From the NCBI RefSeq assembly GCF_021155765.1, contig NC_060107.1:2214501-2278500 (forward strand): a DNA stretch of 64,000 nucleotides, in the 5' to 3' direction. The stretch's first letter is position 1, and each line of letters starts with the position of its first letter. Positions 1-13,420 of this stretch are shown here, piece by piece. This DNA is from Diprion similis. Taxonomy: Eukaryota; Arthropoda; Insecta; Hymenoptera; Diprionidae. The translations under genes and the position numbers were made by a program. Under the pieces are notes generated by a model. That model saw only the letters and a program-made list of their open reading frames with translations, had not been told where the DNA came from and made no database searches.

Positions 1-2067
1 TTTGCGCCTCATTTATGTTTCATTTTTTTGTATTTATATGTGCGTCGAGAACGAGCCAAGCACGGTTTATTCAATCACCCAATAAAGGATAGAAGGAAAA
101 AAAATAATAATTTCAATCATCGAAGCCCAATATAAACAGATATAAAGAATCAAGTGTACAGCGGTTTATTATAGAAATGATTAACAATGAGGTACGAAAT
201 GAAAGAAGAAACAAATATAAAGTCACGTTTTTTTAAAGGCAAATGGCAGTTTCATTGCCGCATAATGTGAGATTATTACAGGTCGAAGGTGAGAAAAGAT
301 CTCTAATTTGTACACATATACTTTTGAATCTTAAAATATATCCACAAGCTTAAAGAGCTGTAAATTTTTTAACGAGTTATATATAGTAAAGACCGCAATT
401 TTTTATCCTAGCCGAAGGAGAAGAAAAAGAAGAAGAGGAAGAACAAGAAGCGAGAAAAAAAAGATATTAGTACCGTAGCTAATGCTTATATAGGTATAAT
501 ACACCTTTTCTCGCATGATATGTCGTGGAGTCTTAGAGGCAGGAGGTACGTAACGGTCCGTGTTATTAAATTCATATATTTCTTTCACATTTGCACCTGC
601 GTGTATTACAACTTGCAAGATTATATGTACCTATAATCGAGTGAGAAATATCAACGATAGAATTCAAGGCATCGGCCCACGTATTATATCGGTGCAATAT
701 TGTCTAAGAAACTAAGAACAATAAGATTTGTCGAATAAATATATTTATTAGATACAAATGCAAAATGAAAAAAATAATAATAATTTTCAAATAGGACAAT
801 AAACGAAATTTGCGAAATTAATAAACAATGAAGTAAAAATTCTTACGCTGTGAAATAAATACGATCACTTTTACTTGAATAAAACTTATTATTCGAGGAA
901 AGTAAGAGTCTAATTTCTCTTTCAGTAAATCCTCAAATGATAATATTGACAATCGGTTAATTTTGCGAAAGAAATCAATGCAGCAAACGTCCTTAAGAAT
1001 TTGCAATTACAATGTTGACCGAGGTGTATCGACAGCTTTCATCGAAATCTATAAAGATTATCAAAAGGATTTTAAGTTGACTTTCGATTGTTCGAAACTG
1101 TAGGCATCTGCAGATCGCCGTTTGAATTAATGTGTAACATTCCTGTACGATCCATATCGGGAGTTTCGAAATGCAAACTAAGAAGCGTGCATTAAACCTG
1201 AAACTGTACAGAAACTCACCAGGAAGTAGGGAAAATAACCGAGCTGGATAGCAGAGCCTCAATTCGAAAGCGTCCATTATGAGAATTTTCTATATAGTGT
1301 TAAAAGAGATAAAGATATCTTCTCCTCGACTCGACTTTTAGTGTAAAGTATATATGTATGGGTGTGTATACACATGTGTAAGAAGAGGAATTGCTTTTAC
1401 CGCTAACCAATTCTACCTGCAATACAGCCTGCATGCATCTATCGTCTCGTCCCGCTCTATTATACATGCCTCATACTCTTACACCTGCAGGAAACGCGGT
1501 TGCAGCCACCTGCATGTCCGCATATATCATGTAACCGGCGCAGGTGATATACGTAATGCAGATTCCGCTCTGCTCCGTGCAGCTTCCGCATATTTCATGA
1601 AATAATCTGTTAATTTAACGTGACGTAGCTTGTTTTCTCACAGTCAAATTACTCGAGTATTGCATATGTAGAAAAAAATATTCCCATCGTTTATTGAAAA
1701 TTGAAGAGAAAACCTGAAGCTAATTATGTACATCGTATTATATTGAAAGAAGAGGGATAAGGAAAAAAAAATTAATTGCAACGTAAGTGGATTAACGTGA
1801 AACATTATCTTCCGTTATTGTGATCACGGTAACATTAGCCAATCGACGATGAGAAGTGAGCCCCAACGAATTATTCAGGCCAAGATTACTATTTCTGAGA
1901 ATTGCGCTGCAGTCGCGACACGATTTACTTCGTAATAAATGACAAAATGCAATGCTTTTTGAATCAATGAATCGTAAGTAGAGTGAAAATTAATCCGCTC
2001 CCGCTGGTAAAATAATATAGCATTAGGGACTCCTAATTGTAGGCAAATCGGAGTACATACAAGTCTA
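1..2067. other. Gene-poor AT-rich stretch
   Basis: No coding exon could be supported here. Open frames are short, lack coding-like composition and do not connect through good splice sites. The stretch may be intron or 3' sequence of the minus-strand secreted-protein gene whose first exon lies at 3,873-3,936, but no downstream exon is firmly identified. Confidence 0.5.
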
Positions 2068-2141
2068 CTCTGAGTAGCTCCGACGCTCTTTTGTTAGCAC
2101 GCGGCTGATGTCGCCCTGGTGAAACTCGGAGCTACTCAGAG
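2068..2141. repeat. 16-bp inverted repeat (hairpin-forming)
   Basis: CTCTGAGTAGCTCCGA (2,068-2,083) is the exact reverse complement of the sequence at 2,126-2,141, with a 42-bp spacer. It abuts the left end of the MITE at 2,141-2,275. It may be a separate small palindromic element, or an arm of a longer one of which the MITE is part. Confidence 0.7.
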
Positions 2142-2275
2142 AATGCGTTCCGAAATTAGATGGCAGCGCTAAAAACTCCCTAGAACTGAGGCAAAGCTAC
2201 TCAAAAGCTCGGCAGTACAAAAGAGATAAAAGAATGTTGACAGCACTGGAAGCTAATATCGGAATGCACCCTTAG
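2141..2275. mobile_element. MITE, TGCGTTCCGA family, copy 1
   Basis: Begins GAATGCGTTCCGAAAT and ends with the near reverse complement ATATCGGAATGCACCC. The interior (CTCCCTAG, GAGGCA, AAAGAGATAAAAGAAT, GACAGCACTGG) matches the element at 44,682-44,834 in the same order. It has no coding capacity, so it is a non-autonomous DNA element. The superfamily is not assigned, because the target-site duplication is not clear for this copy. Confidence 0.75.
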
Positions 2276-3872
2276 TGGACTCGTACCCTGATTAGCCTAC
2301 ACTCAGGGGTGCCTATGGGGCGCATCACAGAAATAATCCGATATACTCTAGACTATTTATATTTCAACTACCTAGATAGTAAACTATATCGAATTTAAGG
2401 AAAACAGAGAGAAGGCGGATATCCGCAGTTTCCGCGCATAAATTATAGAGTTTGCATTTCGCGATATAGTTCCTTGGCTTTGTTTATCCGTATGTACGCG
2501 TTGCACGAGTCTAAGATCTGGATGTACTGCAGCAATCGTGGGAAATTCGACACCGCCAACTGACTAATTAAACGCTACGGTTGTGGATCCTTTGTTCGAG
2601 GATTGAATGTAATACACACCTCGCCACCTCAATACAATCATCGCAATTACGATCTGCTCATTCCCACAGCTCAGCTTAATTTGCACTCACTACGTTGTAT
2701 CATATGATGTATAGATACGCGTATTTACAGTCATTCACAAGGGTTCAACGTTTAGTTTCTAATTTGTAGGAGTAGCTATGCTATACATATATGGTAGATA
2801 CACATAAATTTCTGTCTAGTTATTACATATTTCATTCGCGCTCTGTAACTCCGACGTAACTTTACAATCGTATTTACGAAAATCTAGAATATTTTGTTTT
2901 CTAAAATCTCTTCTATACAGTACTCAAGAGCAATTGTAGTGCACACCTTTCTCATACTGTTATACCTGTACTTTCGAGATAGAATGACTGGACTTAAGTC
3001 TGATGATGTTTTGACCCCATGTTCATGTTACACCACGTGTAGATCGGTAAGATAAAACGTGCCAGCATAGCGGCATTGCGCAGGTGTACGTTAAAGCTCT
3101 GTACATATAACAAGTTTGGCACATCACGCTGTGATACACATAAATTGTGAACCTTTACGACTCCGACGCAGGGTGACATTATAGTATTATACATGATGTT
3201 TCAGAACAAAAATCACTGACCATGATGCAAAACGGAAGTAGAAGTTGTTATCATAATTTTTTCATCAGCAGTGCAGAGTGAGAAATAGAAAAAGTTTATA
3301 TGAGATTAGGATTTGATTGATGTAAAGGTAATATATATAGTAACACTCTGCTCTGTGATAGTTGTGAATAGTTATATATACACATAATAAGGGTATAAAA
3401 CAGTAATCGAGTTCGTATTGCGAGCATCAGTGAAGCATTAAATCGGACAGCACGGACTTCGGTCCACTTTTTTAGTAAACCAGTCAAAACCAGCAAACGT
3501 AAGGTCAACTGAGCAACGAATTGAACCGTTTACTACCTCGGAGTTTCGTCTGCAGCGAAGTCAACGCGTGCTGAAGTGAGTCAAAAATTGAAGTGGGTCA
3601 ACCGCGACGCGCGGATGAGCATCCATACACCTTGTGTACGTACGTGCAATATTTGTCATGCCACTTTACGACTTGGACGATTTGAATATACTGAGATGCG
3701 AACCGATACGAGTATATGTGATATTATTGTACATGGATATACATATATTCACGACGTTTGACCGAGTGACATAAATTTGAATCGTGAACATCATACGACG
3801 AGAAACAACGATAATAAGAGTAATGCTTGAGAAGTACCGTGTGTTTCGGATATAGATACGTGTAATACTTAC

Positions 3873-3936
3873 TTTGAACGGAGTTTCCTATGCTGAGAAG
3901 TAACCCAAAGAGAAACACTGCCGAAGAGAACTCCAT
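3873..3936 (-). CDS. First coding exon of an unidentified secreted protein (partial model)
   Basis: The ATG at 3,936 opens a 21-codon exon with a textbook signal peptide: MEFSSAVFLFGLLLSIGNSVQ, i.e. a short n-region, a hydrophobic core and a small-residue cleavage region near GNS/VQ. It is followed directly by a consensus splice donor (AAA|GTAAGTATT), leaving phase 1. A TATA-like TATAAATATA lies about 63 bases upstream of the ATG. A possible second exon is 3,570-3,537, with a pyrimidine-rich acceptor (TTGACTCACTTCAG) and matching phase, adding TRVDFAADETPR. Exons beyond that are not secure. The size and layout fit a small secreted peptide, odorant-binding-type or neuropeptide precursor gene, but no family motif is visible. 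The function is unknown. Confidence 0.55.
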
Positions 3937-3998
3937 CGGTGATATTAATATTGTAAAAGTTTTCGCTTTGGTTTACGGCCACGTTGAAAAACGAACAA

Positions 3999-4008
3999 TA
4001 TATTTATA
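3999..4008 (-). promoter_or_regulatory. TATA-box candidate for the secreted-protein exon
   Basis: TATAAATATA on the minus strand lies about 63 bases before the signal-peptide ATG. That spacing suits a TATA promoter with a 5' UTR of roughly 30-40 bases. It is supported only by sequence and position in an AT-rich region, so chance is possible. Confidence 0.35.
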
Positions 4009-6371
4009 ATTATGGATTGACTCGATAAAACCTCCTCCGAAAACAAGAAACGAGCACTAGCAACAACAGCAACAAAAACAGCAGTAACAACCCTTCGGTA
4101 AAACTCTGTATACTTCACTTTCAAATAAGTTTAACGTCTTCTTCTTACAATAAATCGCGTTTAATTACGATTACACAGAGGTTTAAATGTTTTTTTTTTT
4201 TTTTTTGTTTTTTCTTAATTTCAATCGAGTATACAAGCGATGAGTTCAAACTCGAATTAATTAAGCAGCAACACACTCGATAAGGGGGCGGATTATCGTC
4301 ACCTGCACTCTGCCTATACAGGTCGGATCTTCATTTTGTCCGTCGCAGTGAAGTGCATATGGTGGTAAAGCGAGTGAATTATAATACATGTACTATGTCA
4401 GGAGCGTGTTTCCTAAGTCCGACCGATCGAGAATCCGACTTCTTGAAGACTGAACTATCCGTACCGGGCAGGAAGTCATCCAGGTGTTGCGGCGAGGCCC
4501 CCGAGAGAGGCAGGCGGGCAACTCACTCTTTTCCCCACCACGAAACGAACGAACGAACGAACGAACGAACGCTTCTTCCCCGATTATACTTACAGCCTGG
4601 CATGTAGCACTCCTGCAGCAATGTAATGTAACCCGCACACTTGCACCATCGAACTGTTACAGTGTAACTCATATCTGCCCCATACAATTTACCCTGTACT
4701 GCACCGTCTAGTGGGTACAAATCCATTTATTCCATGTGCAATTCCATCTACATGTAACGCAAACACTTATAAAGAATTGTTTTTTATGTATATACCTACC
4801 CTCGGAAATCCTTCCTTTATTTATTCTTCGCAACGTCGACTGTTCATCTCAACGACTTTAGATACTACGTGTATATAGTTGTGCGTACTGTATACGTCTA
4901 CGTGTTCTCTCTCTTTCTCTTTCTCTGTATGTGTGTTTACGAAGCGTCGTGTGCATGAGTACATAAGTGTATTTGTATTACACCACAGTGATATTCTTAC
5001 ACTGTGCACAAGCACCAACAACTCCTGCGGTGCGGTATTCAGGCCACGAAGACCTGTTGCCTACGCGCATTGCGAGCTTCTTCCGTACCTCATTCTTTCT
5101 TTCTTTCTTTTATTCGATTTTTTCTTCATTTCTTTTCTCCCACTCACCCATCTCCTTCTCTTTATCATCGTTTTCAAGATGAGGAAGTATATATATAGCG
5201 TTACGAATCATGGGAAAGTAAAATTACGCGTGCATGCACCTATAATATGCGGAAGGAGATTACACCGCAGAGAGTTGGGAAAATTTTTCAACGATGACGA
5301 AGAAATTCGGGGAAATACATCGGGATAAGGATTCGGTTCGGTTGTTCTAATCTCCAACACCACGAACCTGGGCTTGACTAATTCGGCTTAGGCAGAGCCA
5401 GAGGACAGACAGGACACGAAGGGCATTCGACCGTGCTACCCTTCCTAAAGCAACCTGCCCCGTATCATCTGGTGACTTCATCGAGCGTGAACTCGACGTT
5501 TTCAAATATGCGAGCATGACGAAGTTCGGTTCTCAAGATAGAATATAAAAATCAACCAAGTATATTTATTGTAAAATGAGAGAATAAGGGGTGACAAAAA
5601 ATTTGTCAGTCTTCCCATATCGTCTGCACACGATGACTGCCAATAGTCGTAAAAGACTTGCAATACAATGATCGATAGGTTAGTTGCCCATCCTGTGGTC
5701 TACGTAGGTATCACCTACGACCTACCAACTATACATACAGGGGATGTAAACGGCATATATGTATAATCCGAAGTCAAGGTGCAGGCACAACGTGTGAGAG
5801 AATTGACTCGCACGTGAATGAGGTTCCCGAACTATAGTTTAACCGTGGATATGTGCATGTAATTGTGGATATTGTACATATGTACATACATACATACATA
5901 CATGCATGCATGCATCGCGAGTACCTACCTACATAACGCGCACGAGGATTTCTTGAAGTTTGTACAAGCGAGGCGACGAGCAGTGGGATGCCTGCCTTCC
6001 TACATACCCGCGTACACTTGTAGTGGACGAGGTATGTGGGTCAGGAAGCCACCAGCCAACCAGCCGACCAGCCAACCAGCCCAAGTCTTTCAGCATTATC
6101 AACGAGCCAACGAACCAGTTGAGTCAAAGCGGCTCGGCTCCTCTTCGAATCACACGATGAGTAATATCGCCGACGCTTGTCAGTATGACTCGGAGATTCG
6201 AAACCGCTGCTTGTCGCATATGCTATATATAACACTTTTGTCGAAAATTTATAATGTGGTATATATAAAACGGTTGCAATCTCCTCTTCGTCTTGTATTA
6301 GGTTGATCTCGTCATTCACTGGTTCTATATCCTAAAACGTGCATCGAATGGCACAGATTGATATTGCAATA
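4009..6371. other. Intergenic stretch with microsatellites
   Basis: No supported gene. It contains a (CGAA)n run near 4,545-4,571, CTTT-rich pyrimidine tracts near 5,090-5,170, CATA/CATG runs near 5,880-5,914 and CCAACCAG-type repeats near 6,050-6,082. A 49-codon frame from an ATG at 5,179, right after a long pyrimidine tract ending in CAAG, has no donor, partner exon or homology that I can see. Confidence 0.5.
4545..4571. repeat. (CGAA)n microsatellite
   Basis: Roughly seven tandem ACGA/CGAA units, which generate spurious Thr-Asn-Glu-Arg or Arg-Ser-Phe-Val repeats in all frames. Confidence 0.9.
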
Positions 6372-6890
6372 TAGAGTCATTATATGTATACATTATTGTG
6401 CTGAGTCCACTTTCACAACAAGATAGTATTCTGTGGTTTTTGGTGTCGCTGATTACGAATCCGAAATCTGGTTTGAAAATTCAAAATGGCGGGTCTAATA
6501 TGGCGGACGAAAATTTGAAGGTTAATCAAACCTGGTCAAAAAAATTCTATACAGGGATTTTCGAGGTCGCTGGTCGTATTCATGATACCAAATTTTCGAA
6601 TTACGATTTCAGATTCGAAATCACTGGTCCCAAAAACTTATAATTTATGTAAAACTTTCTCGAAAATAAATTACTCCTTCGATTTTTTTCAATCAGTTTT
6701 TTTCTAACAATAATAATTTACATTATATCGCAATAATTACTCTCAGTATTGAAAACCTATATTAGTACACCACCAGAAACAGCAAAAAAGCGCAAAAAAA
6801 AATAGGTTGAAACGTTTTCGAAATATACAAAAAATGGATATGAAATAGGTGGTAAGGATACTCACCAGTATGGCTCAAAGGGTTGATTAA
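6372..6890 (-). mobile_element. TTAA-type MITE family, copy A (degenerate)
   Basis: Read on the minus strand it starts TTAATCAACCCTTTGAGCC, which matches the left end of copy B (14,546). It continues colinearly with copy B: GTGAGTATCCTTACCACC, a TTTTTGTATATTTCGAA-like stretch, the phrases around GGTTTTCAATACTG, AATATGGCGGAC, and the closing GACTCAGCACAAT. There is no transposase. The terminal part beyond the CAGCACAAT phrase has diverged. The TTAA followed by CCC at the end is typical of piggyBac-derived elements; the assignment is inferred. Confidence 0.7.
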
Positions 6891-9800
6891 GTATCGTTAA
6901 TTCGATACTCAGCATGTATGCTGCATTCCCATAAACGGGTTTACTGATAACGCATGAAGGGTCAACCGTGCGACGACACAAGCATATAATAAGTAGTCCA
7001 CTGCATGATGGAACCGATGATTTCAGCTGACCCAATAATCGAGTTGGTTATTATAGGTAATTGTCTGGGGCTATAGATAGTACAGTACACAATACACCAC
7101 ATTATACATTGCACAGTGTATGAACATTTCTCAGAATTTAACTAGAAGTATATATACACGATAATAAAGCACTCTTCGTGCAGGTTCGTTGAGGACGAGT
7201 GCGCACTCGCAGATCTCTTTTGCAGATAGTGATATATTGTGTGGGCAAGTAACCCTTTTACGCTGGCTGCCATTCAACTGCACTCCTCGAAAAGCGACAT
7301 GGTTACTTGGCTGCTAGACTCGTCCATCTACCAAACAATCGCCTTGTGCGATCGATTAGCCTTATCGCATAGAGGCTAATGCACGCCAATTATACTCGGT
7401 TTCCTTTTTTCTATTTTTTTTTTTTTTTTTTTGACTGTATGTAAGAGTACAAAAGTTACGCGAGAAGAAACGTTGAGAACGACAGTATTTGTCTATAAGT
7501 ATTCAAGGAATTTTGCTCTGTTATCTAGTGTCATCGGAAATCACTTTCTTTTCGTGAAACGGACTGCGAACAGTTATTGAAATTCCTGCGATCTGTAAAC
7601 AAGGAAATAATCTTTTTGAAAAATGGTTAATGAGACAAGTTTAAATTCTTACAAGAACGCTGCGTGATAGATTAATTAACGCTGATTTTCGTGGCTCGAA
7701 GAAATGTTTCGTTATCTTGCAATTATAGTTGAAAACAAATAGTATAAAAATGATCGATCATTTTGAAGGTGGAAAGTTCACGAATCGAAATACGAATTAA
7801 AATTGAACCGTTGAAGCAATTCACCTGCAGATTACGGCTAACAAGATTTGATTGAAATTTTCTACTTGAGGCAAAAATTAAACTTGGCGAAAATTTGTGG
7901 ATAAAATACTCAGTTATAGTATTTTTACTTCTCTTTATTCAGCTCGGGTTAATTATTTTCTATAAAGTGACATAACTGTACACCGCAGTACATGCGGCAT
8001 AAGTAATGTTATCCAAATTTTAATCCACTCGAGTGATTATATAGCTCTATAAAATATACATCAACGCTATATAACTGAAAATTTTACGAAAAATGCTCAA
8101 ACTGGAATGTCTTTTTGGTTATTTTTTCGAATAAATTCAATTTACTCGCGGGGTCAACGAATAACTTAGAAGCGAATAGCTTACCTGTATTAATGTGCAA
8201 GCCAGACTAGTGAATCTCAGAGAATTTGTTACCGCTACAGTAATATTATCCGCACGTTTAGGACATAATCACAGCAGTATAGGTATAATAATTATATTCC
8301 CGTAACTAGACGATTAACGAAATAAGATAAAAAGTGATGATCACCTCTGTAAATAAATAAATAAAAAATAAATAATAACTATATAATAAGATTTGCAAAG
8401 TTAATTAGAACCAATTATAGAATTCTCTTAAAACATAAATGCAGAAAATTCTTCGTTAAATGCGAAGCAGTTCTTGGGGCTTCTAAAATTCCTGACACAG
8501 GAATAAACCGATTAAAACCAAAAGCGGAAAAGAGGAAGAAAGAAAAAAGGAATGAGAATGGTGCCTCTTAACGTGGTTTCGTGTCGTCGAGCTAATCGTG
8601 TCGGACACTTTCTATGCGAGCATTCGTGTCTCCGTGTATAATTCGTGCAGACGTAGTTTTCCCGCAGCAGCCGCCGCACGCAGCATTGTGAGGTCAAACC
8701 GCAGGTTAACCGCGCGGTGAATTTTGGCTGTTAATTAAGAATGTATATAAATTGCGTCCAAGCACGTCGGAATTTCTTTCCAACTTGTTTTTTCCTTCTT
8801 TCACACGGCGAGAAATCCGTCCCAGCTTCCCGGATGCCTGCATGTATACCTACATATACAGCATCAGCTGTGACCCAAAGACAATTCGCCTGTAATCAAC
8901 CATCTCGTGCCACATCATGCGAGTATAGGTATGACATGTGTATACATACAACTATTTAAACTTTCGCTGACACTTGACTAACGTATACCTACTTACATAT
9001 TTAGCCAACTATGCTGCTATAACTAACGCTGCAGTGCAGCTATGCGAGATAAAATCTTGTGTGAAAAATTTTTGCAGGAGTTTGTATAGAAGGTCTCCCC
9101 CCCAGCTCGACTAATTTGCGTCATAGAAATTATAAATTATTTTTATTATCATAATGTAAGGAAAACCAGCGGTATAATAAATAAAAGAACTGCAGAGAAA
9201 GAAATGATTCTTTATTATTATTATTATATTATTATTATTATTGTTGTTGTTATTATTGTTTACTTTCATTTATACGATTATTATCGTCCTGCAGCGATTG
9301 ATTTAGATGACCGATTAATCGACACTTTGTACCTGCCTATGCACAATTTAACGATAGCGGAAGTTCTAGATTCAACCGGAAGTAACGGGTATAAAATAAC
9401 GTGACTGTGAACGTTGATTAGAAAATAGCTCTATCCTATCAATCATCGAATGATACTGTCTCCAGAGTAATAATTTGAGACCAAGACTCTTCGACAAAAT
9501 CGTGAATCAATTACAAAAGTGATTGAGTAGAGAAATAAAAATTACTTATCACCACGAGTTTGAGAGTATATTATGGAAAATGGGTGGTAAATATGGCAGA
9601 CTAGCGACTAATTAAATAGCTGGTATATAAACGAGCGATTATTATTACGGTGATAAAAATTAGCCGTAACAGTATTATTGCGGAAGTGTTATTATAAAAC
9701 TATACGGTATTTTTCACACAATCAGCAGCGAGTTGCGGTTCAGATTGTGCTGTACGATTATATTAAACATCGTTTATTAATCATCGGTGAGAGTTAGAGA

Positions 9801-12800
9801 TCTATAAGATGCATTTTTATAATGAAAAGTTAATAGCCATCCGTGGCCCGAGGCCTGGATAACGTGACTTAGGACGATCATTCGGGTACCACTTCCGATT
9901 ATTTTTCCATTTGCACTGACGCTTTACGACTCGACTCTATTAGTAATTTTCGTAGCAAATTAGTAATCAGCGATTTTAATTTGGTTTAACCTTCCAGCTT
10001 TTACATCGATTTGCGGAATTGTTCGACGTAATAAAGTTACACACAACTCGCCTTTCGCGCTGCCGCATTTCAACCGAGGTATCGATTCTTTCACCTTTCA
10101 CTATTAAATTGTCACATATATACAGACATCGCAATGTATATGCTAATAGACGTATAATAACCACAACGCCAATTGGGTAGTTTTCTTTTTCCTAATTCAC
10201 GGCATAAGAGATTTTGATTTTGTATACGTGTGTATAGTATACTGCACAGCTAGTTTTTACTAACGAGCAACAAAAAATAAAATAAAATAAAAACCCAACA
10301 GCTTAACTCATAGGTCAGACCTGTATCTTGTAATTATTTTACTTCGTGCTCAGGTCATCGGTCACGTCCTCCAAATAGTCACCGTGTCATGCAGGCCACG
10401 CTATTAAGAGACACGGAGAAATGCACGTAAAATTTCTCTTTTTATATTCCTAATTTAGCGGACGAGATTCAAGTTCATTCAAGGCCTACCTGTGTGCTGA
10501 ATATCAAAATTTGAGAAATTAAAACTCAGGCAAAAGGGAAAACAAGTCACAAAGCTAATTTCGTTATAAAAACAAAGCCAAATGCATCTGTTGAAAAACT
10601 TGCATCTACTTAATTCAGATATGATCTGCACGGTGAAATGCAGGGGAAAAATTAGATGGGAAAACCATTCGGTTCTGAGGCTTCATCTCTAATTCAGCCG
10701 TACAGCGTTAATTCTATCCGTTTCCGGGTTTCTCACAGGCTTGTATACCTATGTATGCTCATGTAAGATACCCACACGCGAGAAGACTACTGCATGAGAA
10801 TACGACATAGGTGGAGACTATTATCGGGGCAGCTTTCTCTTACGTTAGGTATGTACCTACTCGACAAAGTGTCAATCGTGGCATTCCCGGTAACAGAAGC
10901 AGCCTGCTTCGTGTTTTAAATTCTTCCAGCCGACTGGGGGAGGCTCACCTCGATTTTATTCTCCCATTTCTTCATTCGTCTACTTACTTCGTCTTCAATA
11001 TCTAGCAAAAATTGAAATTTTCAAACTGAGAATAGCATGGTACAGTTGAATTGTTGCGAACGGGCAGAATCAATATGGCCGCCATTGACACACTTGCGAT
11101 TTTATTTCAGTCACAGAATCTTTCCCGTGGCTCGAAAATTTTCCAATGCTAACTCAGGCTACACAGAATCATGGCAAGAATCGTTTGGTTCTCATTTCAG
11201 TGTCAAGAAATAACCGTGAAGCCTGAAAACAACTTGCAAAATTGACTCGCCTTTGGTTCGCCCTTAAATATGAGACCCGTACAGCGGTAATACGCAGTTG
11301 TCATTGCAGGTCGGTTATAGGCGCGGATTAATTTGCAATGGAATGGACACACGAAGCGAGTTACAGGGCACCCATAATAATTTTCTCGGATAATTTATTC
11401 GCAGTTTAACGACCTTTGTTGTACATATGGCACCAATATCTAGTATTTCGCCGCCTGCGCTGTTTTTCCGTTCAATTATTCGATTTGCAATGGTGGATTT
11501 TCTGTTCCCGAATTGATATGATAAAACGAATAGCAAATGTAGATCGTACATTCCACAACTAAAATTCCGTCTCATACTTTTACCATAGAGAAGACAATCC
11601 AGGTCGCCTGTGGGATGTGCAAAAATTCGTTGGTCATGGCTTGAAAATTTCTAACGGTAACGCGCCAAATTTTAATCCACCTTATATCACGCATTTCCTT
11701 ATAAGTTGCAGTAGCCGATTTCTTCGCCGGGAGTTAGTGCTATATCCACACCATCCATACCCACAGCTCGTACACACACCGCTTACATGTGAGCTAACGG
11801 GATTCCCCCTGGCGTGTCGTCAAGCTCCGAATATCGGCGTTGATTTTTATTATTCGATTGGTCACTCTTGACGTTCGATTTAGTCTCAAAAATGATTACA
11901 TTAAAACAGATTATCATTATGATAATATATGAATATAGCTGTATGTTTAAAATATTTCTATACATATCTATACAGCGAAAGAAATATCTTCATGTATATT
12001 TTATGCAGTAGCAGCTTTTAGCTTATCAGTATCTCCTATAACAAATTAGAGGTGGCACAGTTCTCAGGAAGGACATTGCGGTGGCTTCTAATTATATTCG
12101 TTCTATAGGGAATTAATTTTTCTATCCTTTTCTTCTCTTTTATATATATATATATAATTTTTTTTTTTCTTTTTTCACTCGCTTCTACTCAACGGTAAAT
12201 TTTTTCTTGACGTCATATGTCGCTACGTAATGAAAATAGATATGAAAATAGTAGGATAGGAGAATATTACAATCGCGTGTAACGCCTTATATACAACGTG
12301 TATTAATTTTTCTACAGATATAACAACATCAAGCTGTTGAAATCGTTTGATTCGACGAATGATGATGTGTAGTTGTACCATGTCTGCGATTAAATAATAC
12401 GGAGACTATATTCTTACCGAAGCTTAGCTGCTTCTACAAGGCAGCATGAAAAGATAGGCGAAACACGATATACCCGTATGATTGTGCAACAGACCGGCGG
12501 TTATAATTGTCTGTGAGTTAATTAGATGATCCGTCACTTCCTCAGTTGCTGCATAATGGATATATTTATAACTCGTATCTACACCCTATATTGATAAATC
12601 TTTTCAATTTTTCACTATCATCCATACCGCGGTTGAAGAAAATTTATGTAATTTACTGTACAGTGCGTTAAATCGTTTTCAAAGAATTTTTGTTTCTTGA
12701 AGATTTTCACTGATGTATCTATTATGTGTTATATACATATTAGACTCAGTAATTAGAAAGTTTATCGAATAAGACGTATGGATTTGCGATATTTATAAGC

Positions 12801-13420
12801 CTGGGGCGTAACGAGTCTCGTCGATTATTTGATACAGTAACAAATTTCAATCTCGTGATCGAATTATTATAGTAGAAAAATTTATAATACAGTCGGAAAT
12901 TTATTCGTCGCGTGGGCGTTTAACGGTATACATATGATATATAATCTAGTTTACAATACAAATAGAGGAAGAAAAAAAACGTTATTATAGAATCGCGGTG
13001 AAGCCTTTTTTTCAAATTAATCGTCTCTTCGTTAGGAAATTTTTAGTCGAATATAAGAACGTTAATCGGCGATTACTGTTTAAGAATATCGCTGGAGGAT
13101 TAAAATGATGAAAAATGAGGAATTTGTAAATACCTTATTACGCTTAACATTGCGGATGCAGATCGTTGACCCTTCATCGATGAACTTCCCGACACGCGCT
13201 AGCTAATAATTTCTACATGATTCATTGTACATCCGTCCTTCTGATTCTGACCCACTGAGATTAGATTCAGATTCAGATTCACTGCCTGCAGGCTTTTCAA
13301 TTTCCTCGAACTGTGACAGAAAGAATTCCATATTGAGACTGTATCAGGTAGTAGAGAGAACGAGAAAGTTGATACTTCGAATCGTGCAGTATATAAAGTC
13401 TTTGCGTCACTATTGTGACG
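6891..13420. other. Gene-poor AT-rich stretch
   Basis: No gene can be supported. The longest open frames are 60-86 codons, low in complexity or random in composition, with no conserved motif. Simple repeats include poly-T at 7,415-7,433, TTA/TTATTA runs near 9,205-9,255 and (TA)n near 12,141-12,155. Confidence 0.5.

Noticed and set aside
2443-2559. Minus-strand 38-codon open segment after an acceptor-like AATTAGTCAG, reading LAVSNFPRLLQYIQILDSCN
   Set aside because: Could be the last exon of the 3.9-kb secreted-protein gene, but it has a weak polypyrimidine tract, a length expected by chance, no recognisable family and no secure linking exon.
3010-3129. Minus-strand Cys-rich frame following GTGTATCACAG, phase-compatible with the candidate second exon at 3,537
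   Set aside because: The spacing of cysteines matches no peptide family I know, and no good donor follows; too speculative to annotate.
5179-5328. 49-codon plus-strand frame after a long pyrimidine tract ending in CAAG
   Set aside because: No donor, promoter, homology or conservation evidence; the tract is a simple CTTT-rich repeat.
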